Below are positions 51,497-60,339 of a stretch of 64,000 nt of DNA, piece by piece (positions within the stretch are counted from its first letter, which is position 1; the number at the start of each line of letters is the position of its first letter). A program made the translations under genes and the position numbers. The notes beneath the pieces are model-generated. The model was not told the origin of the DNA and ran no database searches. It saw only the letters and a program-made list of their open reading frames with translations. Origin of the DNA: Kerstersia gyiorum. Lineage in GTDB: Bacteria > Pseudomonadota > Gammaproteobacteria > Burkholderiales > Burkholderiaceae_B. The DNA is taken from contig NZ_SGWZ01000001.1 of the NCBI RefSeq assembly GCF_004216755.1, positions 1,367,134-1,431,133 on the forward strand. The letters are read 5' to 3'.

Positions 51497-52707
51497 TCTT
51501 CAAATCTCTCTTTCCAATCTTTACGCCATCCAATGCGAGGAATGTTGGAGAGCTTCGTGTATTTCCCACAGCTTAAATTTCTGGGAAGTTCTATGTCGCC
51601 AGCTTTCAATGTGCTACCCATTGTTTTGTCGTAGCAGTCTAGAGATGCTTGTTGATGCAGCCCCTCATCGCTTTCGGTTGTTTTTCTATGTGATTGGTTG
51701 TGCAGTAATTGCCAGTCGGATACTGCTTTGTTTTCTAACCTGGAATTGTCGCTTGAGCTAAAAGACCCTGCGTCTCGCAGAGAATCCATGAACTGATCTG
51801 CCAGCATCATTTCGACTCCACGGTCAATGATTTCTTCATCATTGATACCAATGTCTTTCAGTTGTGTATAGAACCTGCTATGACTGAAAGACAGTTTGTC
51901 TGGTCGGTGATAGCTGTAGTAGATGTCTACAAACTGATCAAAATCAGCAGGTTCTGATCGAGCGGATCTGACAATCCTGTCAAACCCCATTTTGACCCTG
52001 AAATCGTCGAAGGTAATGACAACCTTTTCCCCTTCTATGATTCTCGAAAATTTTGATTCTTTGAATGCACCTATTACATGCTTTCTGGTTTCCTCCAGAC
52101 GAGAGTCGGGAATTGATAGTTGTCGAAGAGCAGAAGATATTCTTGCAATGATGGGCGATTTATCAGAGTGGAATTCAAATCTATCAAAGATAAATTTAAG
52201 TTCCTCGTCGCTTGATTGAGAAACTGAATCCACATATTTGGAAAGTGGATTTCTAGAATCTTCAGGTTTCTTTTGTGATTCTGATTCTGTAATTTCTTTA
52301 TTTGTCTTTCTTATATGATCAATGATCGCCTGGATGTTGGCTCGTGAATTTTTTAGTAAGCTTACAAATTCTTGATTATTAAGGCTTTTGTTGGTGTACA
52401 GCTGGAATTTTAGTGACCGGCAATTTGGCAGGCCTGGGACAAGCTTCAGCCAGTTATGGATAGTCTTCCAAAGGTCGATGTCTCGATCCGTGATGTTCCC
52501 AGATTCAACAGAGTGTTTGACCTGGATGAGCAAGATTTCCTCGATAGAAGAATCATCTGCCGCGGTTTCTACATGAATGTCGTCATGGAGCTCAAGGCCA
52601 AGTGTTTGCCCTGACCTAAGCTCAATGAGCTTTTCAATGTAAACCAAATCCTGAAACTCGAAGCCAAGCGATGTTTTATCCGCTGCAATCTTTTCCGAAT
52701 GATTCAT
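51493..52707 (-). CDS. ABC-3C effector with DUF4297/Cap4-like nuclease N-terminus
   Basis: Encodes 404 residues. The N-terminus LGFEFQDLVYIEKLIEL, then LELHDDIHVE (Asp42/43) and ILLIQVKHS (Gln62-x-Lys64) follows the D...QxK form of PD-(D/E)XK nucleases in the DUF4297/Cap4 family, the commonest effector of Lamassu-type systems. The remaining about 300 residues are helical with no recognised motif and end in a DWKERFEE tail. It is first in the operon, with GAGG before the ATG. The nuclease call is from motif reading only. Confidence 0.75.
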   Translation of the reverse strand: MNHSEKIAADKTSLGFEFQDLVYIEKLIELRSGQTLGLELHDDIHVETAADDSSIEEILLIQVKHSVESGNITDRDIDLWKTIHNWLKLVPGLPNCRSLKFQLYTNKSLNNQEFVSLLKNSRANIQAIIDHIRKTNKEITESESQKKPEDSRNPLSKYVDSVSQSSDEELKFIFDRFEFHSDKSPIIARISSALRQLSIPDSRLEETRKHVIGAFKESKFSRIIEGEKVVITFDDFRVKMGFDRIVRSARSEPADFDQFVDIYYSYHRPDKLSFSHSRFYTQLKDIGINDEEIIDRGVEMMLADQFMDSLRDAGSFSSSDNSRLENKAVSDWQLLHNQSHRKTTESDEGLHQQASLDCYDKTMGSTLKAGDIELPRNLSCGKYTKLSNIPRIGWRKDWKERFEE

Positions 52708-53407
52708 GCCATCCTCGATCGACTATTGAAAGCTGTCTTATGCCTACCCCTATGCTACTTGTGGCAATGCTTGTGTGCGGCCTGTGAATAGCATATGGAT
52801 TGCCGCAGACTTGGAGGCACTCTGCCTCATAAACCATCAACGTTTAATCTAAGCTCAATGCCATATCTTTCTTTGTGGCTGATGGATTGTTTAATTCGCA
52901 CAAACAGATAATAAACGAAACATATCTTTGCGTCTCCGCTTCGCGGACCGCGCTGCTTCAGGTTCGCTGTTCGCTCATCCCTGACGGGACTGGCAGTCGC
53001 CAGCCTTCCACATCCCTGACGCCTACGACCCGGCTTCCAGCTTCGGGCCTGCGCGCTTCGCTTGCGTGCGGTTTGCACATCGTGGCGGCCGTTGCCATGT
53101 CCAGCCGTCTTCTCCTGACTCCATCACCTTGCTCGCGACTGTAGCCCGTGGCCGCGTGCCGTCAAGGCGTGCCAGGCCGTGTCCTCGGCTGCGCCTGCGG
53201 GCCGCTCCAACCTGACGCTTTTCTCCTTGACGGCCCACGTCCGTGGGCTCCTGACCGTCGCGGGCGATGAACTCAGGAAAGACGGTGGCAACAGGGCCAA
53301 CCGGGTTCCTCGTGCCAACCGCACCGAACAGCCGAAAGGCTGGGCTCCGAATCTTGGAATCCGGTGTGCGGTTTGAACAGCAAACCCTTTTTGTCAGGAG
53401 AAAGACC
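52708..53407. other. Intergenic region: ABC-3C promoter, repeat copy B and DUF932 leader
   Basis: 700 bp. Positions 52708-52900 are AT-rich and must hold the minus-strand promoter of the three-gene operon. 52901-53033 is repeat copy B. 53034-53407 is a GC-rich untranslated-looking leader with several CTCCTGAC/TCCCTGAC motifs before the DUF932 gene. A frame at 52875-53144 is not conserved between the repeat copies. Confidence 0.6.
52901..53033 (+). repeat. Leader repeat copy B (133 bp)
   Basis: Second copy of the sequence at 48141-48273, same orientation and same length with 16 mismatches. The two copies bracket radC plus the ABC-3C operon. It lies upstream of the DUF932 gene. Confidence 0.9.
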
Positions 53408-54235
53408 ATGCTTGCATCCCGTTTTGCTTCCCGTTCCCCGGTATTGCGCAGCGATTCCCCACTGTCCGATGATCAGATTCACCGCGTGGCACCGTCCATC
53501 TTTGCGGAAGCACCCCACGAAAGCCGCTCTCAGCGCTACGCCTATATCCCCACCGCCACGGTGCTGACCGAACTGCGCAAGGAAGGGTTTCAGCCCTTCA
53601 TGGTGACGCAGACCCGCACCCGCCACGAAGACCGGCGCGACTACACCAAGCACATGATCCGGCTGCGCCACGCCAGCCAGATCAATGCCCGAGGCGAAGC
53701 CAACGAAATCATCCTGCTGAACTCGCACGATGGCACCAGCAGCTACCAGATGCTGGCCGGGATGTTCCGTTTCGTGTGCAGCAATGGCCTTGTCTGCGGC
53801 GACACCGTGGCCGATGTGCGCGTGCCGCATAAGGGCGATGTGGCCGGACAAGTGATCGAAGGTGCCTATCAGGTGCTGCACGGCTTTGACAGTGCGCTGG
53901 AATCCCGCGAGTCCATGCAGGCCATCACGTTGGATGAAGGCGAAGCCGAAGTGTTCGCCCGCGCCGCGCTGTCGCTCAAGTACGACGACCCGGACAAGCC
54001 CGCACCCATTACCGAATCGCAAATCCTGATGCCGCGCCGGTTCGACGACCGCCGCCCGGACTTGTGGAGCGTGTTCAACCGCACCCAGGAAAACCTGACC
54101 AAAGGCGGTTTGCATGGGCGCAGCGCCAACGGACGCCGCCAGCAGACACGCCCGGTACAGGGCATTGATTCCGATATTCGCCTCAATCGCGCCCTGTGGC
54201 TGCTGGCCGATGGCCTGCGCCAGTTGAAAGCCTGA
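53408..54235 (+). CDS. DUF932-family protein
   Basis: Encodes 275 residues. DUF932 (DUF945) features: YAYIPTATVLTELRKEGFQP, RDYTKHMIRLRH, YQMLAGMFRFVCSNGLVCGD. Such genes are common in conjugative plasmids and ICEs; the function is unknown, with similarity claimed to phage/plasmid LGT-type proteins. ATG 53408 has AGGAG upstream; the frame open to 53267 runs through the leader. It precedes the ParB-like gene by 80 bp in a likely operon. Confidence 0.87.
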   Translation: MLASRFASRSPVLRSDSPLSDDQIHRVAPSIFAEAPHESRSQRYAYIPTATVLTELRKEGFQPFMVTQTRTRHEDRRDYTKHMIRLRHASQINARGEANEIILLNSHDGTSSYQMLAGMFRFVCSNGLVCGDTVADVRVPHKGDVAGQVIEGAYQVLHGFDSALESRESMQAITLDEGEAEVFARAALSLKYDDPDKPAPITESQILMPRRFDDRRPDLWSVFNRTQENLTKGGLHGRSANGRRQQTRPVQGIDSDIRLNRALWLLADGLRQLKA

Positions 54236-54315
54236 TTCCCCTGCGCGGCAGGGGCAGGCAGCAACCCTTGCCGCGTTATTCGCTGCTGCATTCCATCATC
54301 GCAAGGAGTTACACC

Positions 54316-56364
54316 ATGAACGCTATCACCCACACCGAAACCCAAGCCATCGCCACCACACTGGAAACTGCCGCCCCGGCGCAGAATCTGCTGCTGGTGC
54401 CGCTATCGCAGCTTCGCCCCTCGCGCCGCAACGTGCGCAAGACCGCAGGCCAGTCCATCGACACGCTGGCGGCCAGCATCGCCCGCGTGGGGCTGTTGCA
54501 AAACCTCACCGTCATTCTTGCCAGCGATGGCGAACATTACGAAGTCGTGGCCGGTGGCCGCAGGCTGGCGGCTTTGAAGCTGCTGGCGAAGAAACGCCAT
54601 ATCCCGAAGGATTGGGAGGTGCCTTGCTTGCTGGTGCAGGATGCCAGCGCCCGCACCGTGAGCCTGACCGAGAACGTGCAACGAGAAGCCATGCACCCGG
54701 CAGACCAGTTTGAAGCCTTCGCTGCACTGGTGGCCGAAGGCCGACCCATCGAAGACATTGCCGCTGATTTTGCAGTCACGCCGCTGGTGGTGCAGCGCCG
54801 TCTGAAACTCGCCAACGTATCGCCGCGCCTGATGGCCGACTATCGCGCCGATGCCGTGAGCCTTGACCAGTTGATGGCCCTTGCCATCACCGACGACCAC
54901 GCTGCGCAGGAAGCTGCGTTTTACGACGCACCAGAATGGCAGCGTAGTCCGCATGCCTTGCGCGACCGCCTTACCGAACGCGAGATAGATGCCCAACATC
55001 CGCTGGTGAGGTTCGTCGGGATGGATGCCTACCAAGCAGCAGGCGGTGGCATTCGCCGCGACCTGTTTGCCGAAGGCGACGCAGGGGTATATCTGACCGA
55101 TGCTGCGCTGCTGGAAACGCTGGTGCGCAGCAAGCTGGATGAACATGCCGCCACCATCCGCGCCGAAGGTTGGGCATGGGTGGATGCCACACCCAGCGCC
55201 ACTTATGCCGACCTGCAAGCCTTCCACCGTGCGCCACGGGAACGCCGCACCCCGAACAAACGCGAAGCGCAGCGCATGGAGAAGTTGCAAGAAAAGATGC
55301 AGGCCATTGGCGAAGCCGTGGATGCCGCGATGGATGCCGACGACGAGGATAAGGCAGACGCTTTGCAGGAGGAAGGCGATCGCCTGGGCGAACAGTTGCA
55401 GGCGCTGGAAGATGCCTTGCTGGACTACAGCCCTAACGTCAAAGCCGCAGCCGGTGCCATCGTCACGCTCGACCGGCAAGGCCAGATCGTGGTGCATCGT
55501 GGCCTGCTGCGCGAAGCCGAGGCCAAGGCGTTGCGCACCCTGGAACGGTTGCGGCAGGGTTTCGGCAGCGACGGAGAAGCCGGGAACGACGACCCAGACG
55601 AAAACGACGAGCAGCCCAAGGCCGTCGCCATGTCCGACAAGTTGGCGCAGCGCTTGAGCGCCCACCGTACCGCCGCGCTGCAAATCGAGGTGGCACGGCA
55701 TCCGCAGGTGGCGCTGGCAGCGCTGGTGCATGGCATAGTGCAGACCGTCTTGCAAGGCAGCTACTACATTCACGACTTGCCGCTGGGCGTGAGCCTGAAA
55801 GTGCAAGACCGGCTGGAAGGCATCGCCCCGGATATACCGGATTCGCCCGCCGCCGCAGCGTTGCGCGAATTGCAGCAGGTAGCGGGTGAAGGCTTGCCGC
55901 AGGACAGTGCCGAACTGTTCTCCACGCTGCTGGGGAAGTCGCAGGATGAACTGGTGCGGCTGCTGGCGGTATGCGTGGCTGCTACGGTGGATGTGGTGAC
56001 GTCTCGCGCCACGGCGCTGCAACCCGGCACGGAACTGGCGCAGGCCGTGGGGCTGTATATGGCCGCTTGGTGGAAGCCCACCAGCGAAGGCTATTTCCAG
56101 CACATCCCGAAGGCTGCAATTCTGGATGCCGTGGGAGATTTCGCGCCCGAGCAGGTTTCCCGGCTGGCGAAGTTGAAGAAGGCCGATATAGCCAGCGAAG
56201 CCGAACGGCTGGCGGATGGCACCGGCTGGATGCCTGCCATCTTCGCCGCCGAAGCCACGCAGCAGGCCGCGCAGGAAGTAGTGACGGACGAGGCAGCCGA
56301 AGGACCGGAGGAAGCCGCCGCCGTAGCGGATGAGCAGACGCAGGCCGAGGCAGTGGCCGCGTGA
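54316..56364 (+). CDS. ParB/RepB/Spo0J-family protein
   Basis: Encodes 682 residues, far longer than chromosomal ParB (about 300). The ParB N-terminal domain (about 20-130) has VPLSQLRPSRRNVRKTAG, GLLQNLTVI and the ENVQREAMHPADQFEAF segment with a helix-turn-helix after it (IEDIAADFAVTPLVVQRRLK). A long charged helical region (about 340-480) and a C-terminal domain follow. It is the typical large ParB of Tn4371-like elements, probably for maintenance with the ParA at 63642. AAGGAG precedes the ATG. Confidence 0.88.
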   Translation: MNAITHTETQAIATTLETAAPAQNLLLVPLSQLRPSRRNVRKTAGQSIDTLAASIARVGLLQNLTVILASDGEHYEVVAGGRRLAALKLLAKKRHIPKDWEVPCLLVQDASARTVSLTENVQREAMHPADQFEAFAALVAEGRPIEDIAADFAVTPLVVQRRLKLANVSPRLMADYRADAVSLDQLMALAITDDHAAQEAAFYDAPEWQRSPHALRDRLTEREIDAQHPLVRFVGMDAYQAAGGGIRRDLFAEGDAGVYLTDAALLETLVRSKLDEHAATIRAEGWAWVDATPSATYADLQAFHRAPRERRTPNKREAQRMEKLQEKMQAIGEAVDAAMDADDEDKADALQEEGDRLGEQLQALEDALLDYSPNVKAAAGAIVTLDRQGQIVVHRGLLREAEAKALRTLERLRQGFGSDGEAGNDDPDENDEQPKAVAMSDKLAQRLSAHRTAALQIEVARHPQVALAALVHGIVQTVLQGSYYIHDLPLGVSLKVQDRLEGIAPDIPDSPAAAALRELQQVAGEGLPQDSAELFSTLLGKSQDELVRLLAVCVAATVDVVTSRATALQPGTELAQAVGLYMAAWWKPTSEGYFQHIPKAAILDAVGDFAPEQVSRLAKLKKADIASEAERLADGTGWMPAIFAAEATQQAAQEVVTDEAAEGPEEAAAVADEQTQAEAVAA

Positions 56365-56379
56365 TCTTCCTATCTATGA

Positions 56380-56495
56380 AGCAAAGCGCCTTGGTTTCGA
56401 CCAAGGCGCTTTGCTGTCAGGTCAGCACCAGCCCCAAGCTCTTCCGACTTGGGGCAGGTGATCAAAAATCCGGTCGCGGCAGTGGCCGCGACCGG
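56380..56495. other. Row of three near-perfect hairpins after the ParB-like gene
   Basis: (1) AGCAAAGCGCCTTGG / CCAAGGCGCTTTGCT, 15-bp arms (56380-56415). (2) CCCCAAG / CTTGGGG (56432-56454). (3) CCGGTCGCGGC / GCCGCGACCGG, 11-bp arms (56470-56495). The first probably ends transcription. Three in a row in a 322-bp gap (56365-56686) suggests a further structural role such as an origin or protein-binding site. Confidence 0.7.
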
Positions 56496-56686
56496 TATCA
56501 ATGCCCGTAGCAATATTCAGTGTCCATGCTGGCAATGTATGCAGTATGATGAAAGCTACAGCCGCGTCACGCTGAACCTGCTGCCGGGTTAAACGACGTT
56601 TCCGCGCTTTCCCTTCGCTATGACCGTACCTATTCCTCGGTTGATGCGTAATCGGCAGACATCGACCAGTCACTTAGGAATTTGGT

Positions 56687-57439
56687 ATGACTGTTCAGAC
56701 CTTTTTCGTTTCCGAAGCTGCCGTGCGTACCCTCAAACAGACGGCGCAGCGCGGAGTGAGCGGTGTTTCTTCGTCCCATCTGAGCGAAGCGGTTGCCGCA
56801 GCTTTGGGATTCAAGACTCATGCAGCGCTGCGTGCAGCTCTTACCGGCCACTCGACCGCTGAAGCACAGAAGCCGAGCAATGCCCGGCTGGTGCAACGCC
56901 TGCGGCAATTCGGCTATGCCGTACCCGACGACTTGCAGTTGCTGCCTGAGTTCGAGCATTCCTATTCACCGTTCAAGACCTTTCCGCTGCGAAAGCAACG
57001 GAGCGCGCGCTGGTGGGTATGGAGAAACCTGATGGTGTCGGCGGTCAACGCCGGTCTTGAACAGCGCCTGTTCGGACTGTCAGAAGGCGAGAACTGGTGG
57101 CCCGGCAGTGCCGAGGGCAGCCATGACTGCGCGCGCAGCACCTACCGCTTCATGTTTGACGAGGATCTGCCTGCCGTTGCCAGCGTGGATGCCATCAGTG
57201 GTGGCGAGCTTTCCATCAATGTTGTTCTCAAACCTCGGAAAGCTGACATTCAGCCGGAATGGTATTGCGATTTGACTAGCGGGGATGCTGTTGCTTGTGG
57301 TTGGGTAGAGCGGCGCCTTGGGGCTTGGATTCAGGACGGAGGCGAGAACGTCCGCTGCAAGCGTGCCTTGCAATCGCGCATTGCGGATGTGGCGATCGAG
57401 CCTGCAGGTTACTCCGATCAGGGCAGCTTCTTCATGTAG
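56687..57439 (+). CDS. Hypothetical protein of the element backbone
   Basis: Encodes 250 residues, MTVQTFFVSEAAVRTLKQTA onward. The segment GVSSSHLSEAVAAALGFKTHAALRAAL (about 24-50) looks like a small helical module also seen before other domains in plasmid and ICE proteins. The C-terminal part has many Trp residues and no recognised motif. No signal peptide or membrane segment. Function unknown. Confidence 0.65.
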   Translation: MTVQTFFVSEAAVRTLKQTAQRGVSGVSSSHLSEAVAAALGFKTHAALRAALTGHSTAEAQKPSNARLVQRLRQFGYAVPDDLQLLPEFEHSYSPFKTFPLRKQRSARWWVWRNLMVSAVNAGLEQRLFGLSEGENWWPGSAEGSHDCARSTYRFMFDEDLPAVASVDAISGGELSINVVLKPRKADIQPEWYCDLTSGDAVACGWVERRLGAWIQDGGENVRCKRALQSRIADVAIEPAGYSDQGSFFM

Positions 57440-57475
57440 CTGAGCTACGGTGCTATAGCAGCCTCGAATCCTGGG

Positions 57476-57566
57476 CGTGTCGGCGCAATGCGCCGCCGGG
57501 CTTTCGGGCTGCGCCCCGTGCCGTCTTTGCCGTCACGGCCATTCGGCTTCAATCCTTCGCGCCTGC
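57476..57566 (+). repeat. Leader repeat copy C (91 bp)
   Basis: Matches 58951-59040 with five substitutions and a one-base gap. The two copies have the same orientation and bracket the minus-strand cassette 57596-58649. Confidence 0.88.
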
Positions 57567-57595
57567 GGCGGCGCGCTTCGCTTGCGGCAAGGTAT

Positions 57596-57865
57596 CTATT
57601 CGCCAAATTCCTGCTTGCTGCGCGGGACTTGCGGGCATTGGGCATCAAGCGATTCACGGTATTTCACGCAGCCACGCATGAACTGCGGCCAATCAGGCAC
57701 CGTGGGCTGATGCTCGACCTTTTCAGGCAGCAAGGCCCACAGGTGCGGGTGATACCAACACAGGTCGTGGCCGGAAGTGTCGCGGTGTGTGCGAATGCCC
57801 GCCCGCAGTTTCTTGACTTCTTCGATGAGCTGTTCTCGCGTCATCGCATCGAGATCGTGATCCAT
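57596..57865 (-). CDS. Small hypothetical protein
   Basis: Encodes 89 residues from ATG 57865 (MDHDLDAMTREQLIEEVKKL); an upstream start at 57904 gives 102. An N-terminal helix is followed by IRTHRDTSGHDLCWYHPHLW and VPDWPQFMRGCVKYRESLD, a His/Cys/Trp-rich compact domain. I do not recognise a function. It lies inside the C/D repeat bracket with the kinase-like gene. Confidence 0.55.
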   Translation of the reverse strand: MDHDLDAMTREQLIEEVKKLRAGIRTHRDTSGHDLCWYHPHLWALLPEKVEHQPTVPDWPQFMRGCVKYRESLDAQCPQVPRSKQEFGE

Positions 57866-58103
57866 AGGTGCTTGCGCTCTGTTTAATGTATGCAGGCCTG
57901 GCACGCGCTCTATGCCAATCTGCTCATCATTTTACGATGTGAAATAATGGCCGCATAGTGCGGATACGCCCCGTTTGCTGCGGTAGGTCGTGCCCACTAC
58001 GTTTCAACGTTCTTACGGTATTTCAAGTGGGGCAGGCAGGCCATAGCATGCGGCGTGGTACGCGATTCCAACAGATCGAAGATGGCTTCTACCTCGTTGT
58101 CGG

Positions 58104-58649
58104 TCATAACAGCGTTCGCTCCACAGCGGCCACCAGTTCGTGCAAGGGTTTTTCTCCTGCCAACCTAAGAATAGGAGCTGTTTGCTCGCTAAGCCATCGT
58201 TCGTGCTGCGCACGGTTTCTCCCGCTGAACAGAGGGTCGTCATAACTCGATGCCCATTCTCGAAAATCCAAATGTGCCTTGTACATGTCGCCTCCCGGCC
58301 ATATGCGATTTCCGTGCCGTGTAGCTTCACGCTCATCCAGCCGTTGAAGGCGGATATACTCAGGGGTGTAAATGAACACAATCAGATCCACGGCATGGAT
58401 CAGTGTGTCTCCCCATCCCATGAACGAGCCGGTCAACACCCACCCTCCAGCTTCCTTTTGGCGAGCTGCTATCAGCTTCACTCGCTCTTCGGGAGGACGC
58501 TTGACCGTGTAGGGCGGATCGGTAGGCATCCAATAGAAGTCATCCACGTCTATTTGCGCTACTCCCATTCGCCGCGACAACTCCGCCCCAAGGGTTGAAA
58601 CCCCCGAGCAGGAGGCACCGACTATGTAGATCTTAGGTGTATCAATCAT
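58104..58649 (-). CDS. P-loop kinase-like protein with altered Walker A
   Basis: Encodes 181 residues from ATG 58649. The fold looks like a small nucleotide or adenylate kinase: IYIVGASCSGVSTLGAELSR, then IDVDDFYWMPTDPPYTVKRP and GWVLTGSFMGWGD, LIVFIYTPEYIRLQRLDERE. The Walker A lysine is replaced by valine (GASCSGVST instead of GxxxxGKST). Related bacterial proteins often have Thr in this position, so the change may be a family trait. Substrate unknown. AAGG precedes the ATG. A nearly palindromic element lies upstream at 58677-58717. Confidence 0.7.
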   Translation of the reverse strand: MIDTPKIYIVGASCSGVSTLGAELSRRMGVAQIDVDDFYWMPTDPPYTVKRPPEERVKLIAARQKEAGGWVLTGSFMGWGDTLIHAVDLIVFIYTPEYIRLQRLDEREATRHGNRIWPGGDMYKAHLDFREWASSYDDPLFSGRNRAQHERWLSEQTAPILRLAGEKPLHELVAAVERTLL

Positions 58650-59686
58650 CCTTTCTCCGTCGCTACTAGTTGCTACGGTATGACTTGGCCAACGCTGTGC
58701 TCTGGCTAGGTCATACCGCCTTGGTGCCTGTCGGCACTGCACAGCCCTTGCGGGCTTTTCCATCCTCATCCATCCGCCCTTTTCTCCGGGAAGGGAACGA
58801 GTCTCCTTCTGTCGTCAGGGGCAACACCTTTTTTCGTTGCAGGAGAAGAAATGCATGCAGGGCACCAAAAAGCAGATCAACCCGTTTCTCGGGAGACTCT
58901 TCTATTTCTGGCCAGTTTAGCAAGCACGCATGATTTTCAATGCCAATGTGCGTGTCGGCGCGATGCGCCACCGGGCTTTCGGGCTGCGCCCCGTGCCGTC
59001 TTTGTCGTCACGCCATTCAGCTTCAATCCTTCACGCCTGCCTCCAGGGAACAACCCTGTCGTGCGATGCTTGGCACCCCTTGATGTAACCGAACCGGTTG
59101 CACCGGGTCGGTCCAACCAGTCCTGCGTTGCAGCGAGCAGGTCGTTGCGAATACGCCGGAATTCGCTGCGGCAGGTTGTGCAAAAGCGTGCCGTCCTCAA
59201 TGCTGGCGGTTCTTGCCCATCACGTCACGAAAGGCAGGTCACGGACAACACGCACGGCCTCGCTATAGGCTTCCACACCGCACCTCAAGACCAGCACCAC
59301 AAGGTGCGACATGGGCATTCCCGCCTATCGTCGGGCGGCAGACTTGCCCGCATCAGTGGGCGAGCCGGAGCCGCTTTCATGCGGGGATGCCGAGCAGGCC
59401 ACATCTCCTTTCGGAGCGGTTCGGCCCAAGGCGTCCTTGTCTTGTCGTGAATCCTGGCGGTGGCACGGCTGCGCCTCGGGCTTCATGGCTGCAACCGTCC
59501 GACGAAAACAATTTCCCCTGCGCTGTCACTGCGTTCGGCGCATTCCCCGCGCAGCAAATTCTTTTCGTCTCCCGGCTCTCCACTGCGTTGCGACCGCAAG
59601 CGGTGCAGCCAGCCCGTCCCCCGCCGGTCGGATCACAACAAGGACGCGATGGGCGCGAACCTTGTCCAACCGAAAGGAGAAACACT
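58650..59686. other. Long intergenic region with inverted repeat, repeat D and DUF736 leader
   Basis: 1037 bp without a gene I can support. It holds an inverted repeat (GGTATGAC... at 58677-58691 with TGGCTAGGTCATACC at 58703-58717, two mismatches), the promoter zone of the minus-strand kinase gene, repeat copy D (58951-59040), and a GC-rich leader up to the DUF736 start. Open frames across it (for example 59213-60001) are extensions of DUF736 or shadows. Confidence 0.55.
58951..59040 (+). repeat. Leader repeat copy D (90 bp)
   Basis: Second copy of the sequence at 57476-57566, about 93% identical, upstream of the DUF736 gene. Confidence 0.88.
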
Positions 59687-60001
59687 ATGGCCAACATCGG
59701 CACCTTCACCGCAGACAAAGACGGCTACACCGGCACGCTTCGCACCCTGACGCTCAACGTCAAGGTCAAGCTGGTTCCCAACGACAAAGGCAACAGCGAG
59801 AATGCCCCTGACTTCCGCCTGCAGGCCGCCAGTCACGACATCGGCGCGGCGTGGAAGAAGACCAGCGACGCCGGGCGCGAATACCTGTCCGTGACCTTTG
59901 ATGACCCTTCGTTCCCGGCTCCGATCTATGCCCGCCTGATCGAAGGCGAGAGCGGCACGCACGATCTGATCTGGTCGCGCAGCAAACCGCAGGCGGCATA
60001 A
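59687..60001 (+). CDS. DUF736-family protein
   Basis: Encodes 104 residues, MANIGTFTADKDGYTGTLRT to SRSKPQAA. DUF736 is a small beta-rich protein found in nearly all Tn4371-like and related elements; its role is unknown. AAAGGAG lies seven bases before the ATG. A very long leader precedes it. Confidence 0.92.
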   Translation: MANIGTFTADKDGYTGTLRTLTLNVKVKLVPNDKGNSENAPDFRLQAASHDIGAAWKKTSDAGREYLSVTFDDPSFPAPIYARLIEGESGTHDLIWSRSKPQAA

Positions 60002-60048
60002 CCGTCGCAGCGCCCCGCCCATCGCGGCGGGGCACTTCCTGCATCCGA

Positions 60049-60339
60049 CTACACTTCGGTAGCCTGAAGACGGCTTTCGGCCTCGGCCATCAGCACTGTC
60101 GTGCTGCATTCGAGTGCGCCTGCGATCTTGAAGATGAGCGACAGGGTGGGTTGGTGCTCGCCACGCTCGACCTTGCCCATATGGGAACGCTCGACGCCCG
60201 CTAGATTGGCCAGCGTCTCCTGCGCGATGCCGCGCTCCGTGCGCAGCGCACGCACCGCCGCGCCGAACGCCTGGGCCAGTTCGGCGTCAAAGGTGGTGGT
60301 GCCGGCCGGTCGGCCACGCTGGACGGTACGCTTCTGCAT
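60049..60339 (-). CDS. XRE-family helix-turn-helix regulator
   Basis: Encodes 96 residues from ATG 60339. A Cro/C1-type helix-turn-helix (about 28-82: FGAAVRALRTERGIAQETLA, then RSHMGKVERGEHQPTLSLIF) is preceded by a basic RxGRPAGTT stretch. It is the only backbone gene on the minus strand and divergent from DUF2958, so it is probably a regulator of the element's transfer or maintenance genes. Confidence 0.88.
   Translation of the reverse strand: MQKRTVQRGRPAGTTTFDAELAQAFGAAVRALRTERGIAQETLANLAGVERSHMGKVERGEHQPTLSLIFKIAGALECSTTVLMAEAESRLQATEV

Noticed and set aside
52875..53144. An 89-codon frame across repeat copy B
   Set aside because: In repeat copy A the same frame meets a stop codon almost at once, so coding is not conserved.
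59213..59686. Long N-terminal extension of DUF736
   Set aside because: DUF736 proteins begin with MANIGTF, and a strong AAAGGAG site is placed for ATG 59687.
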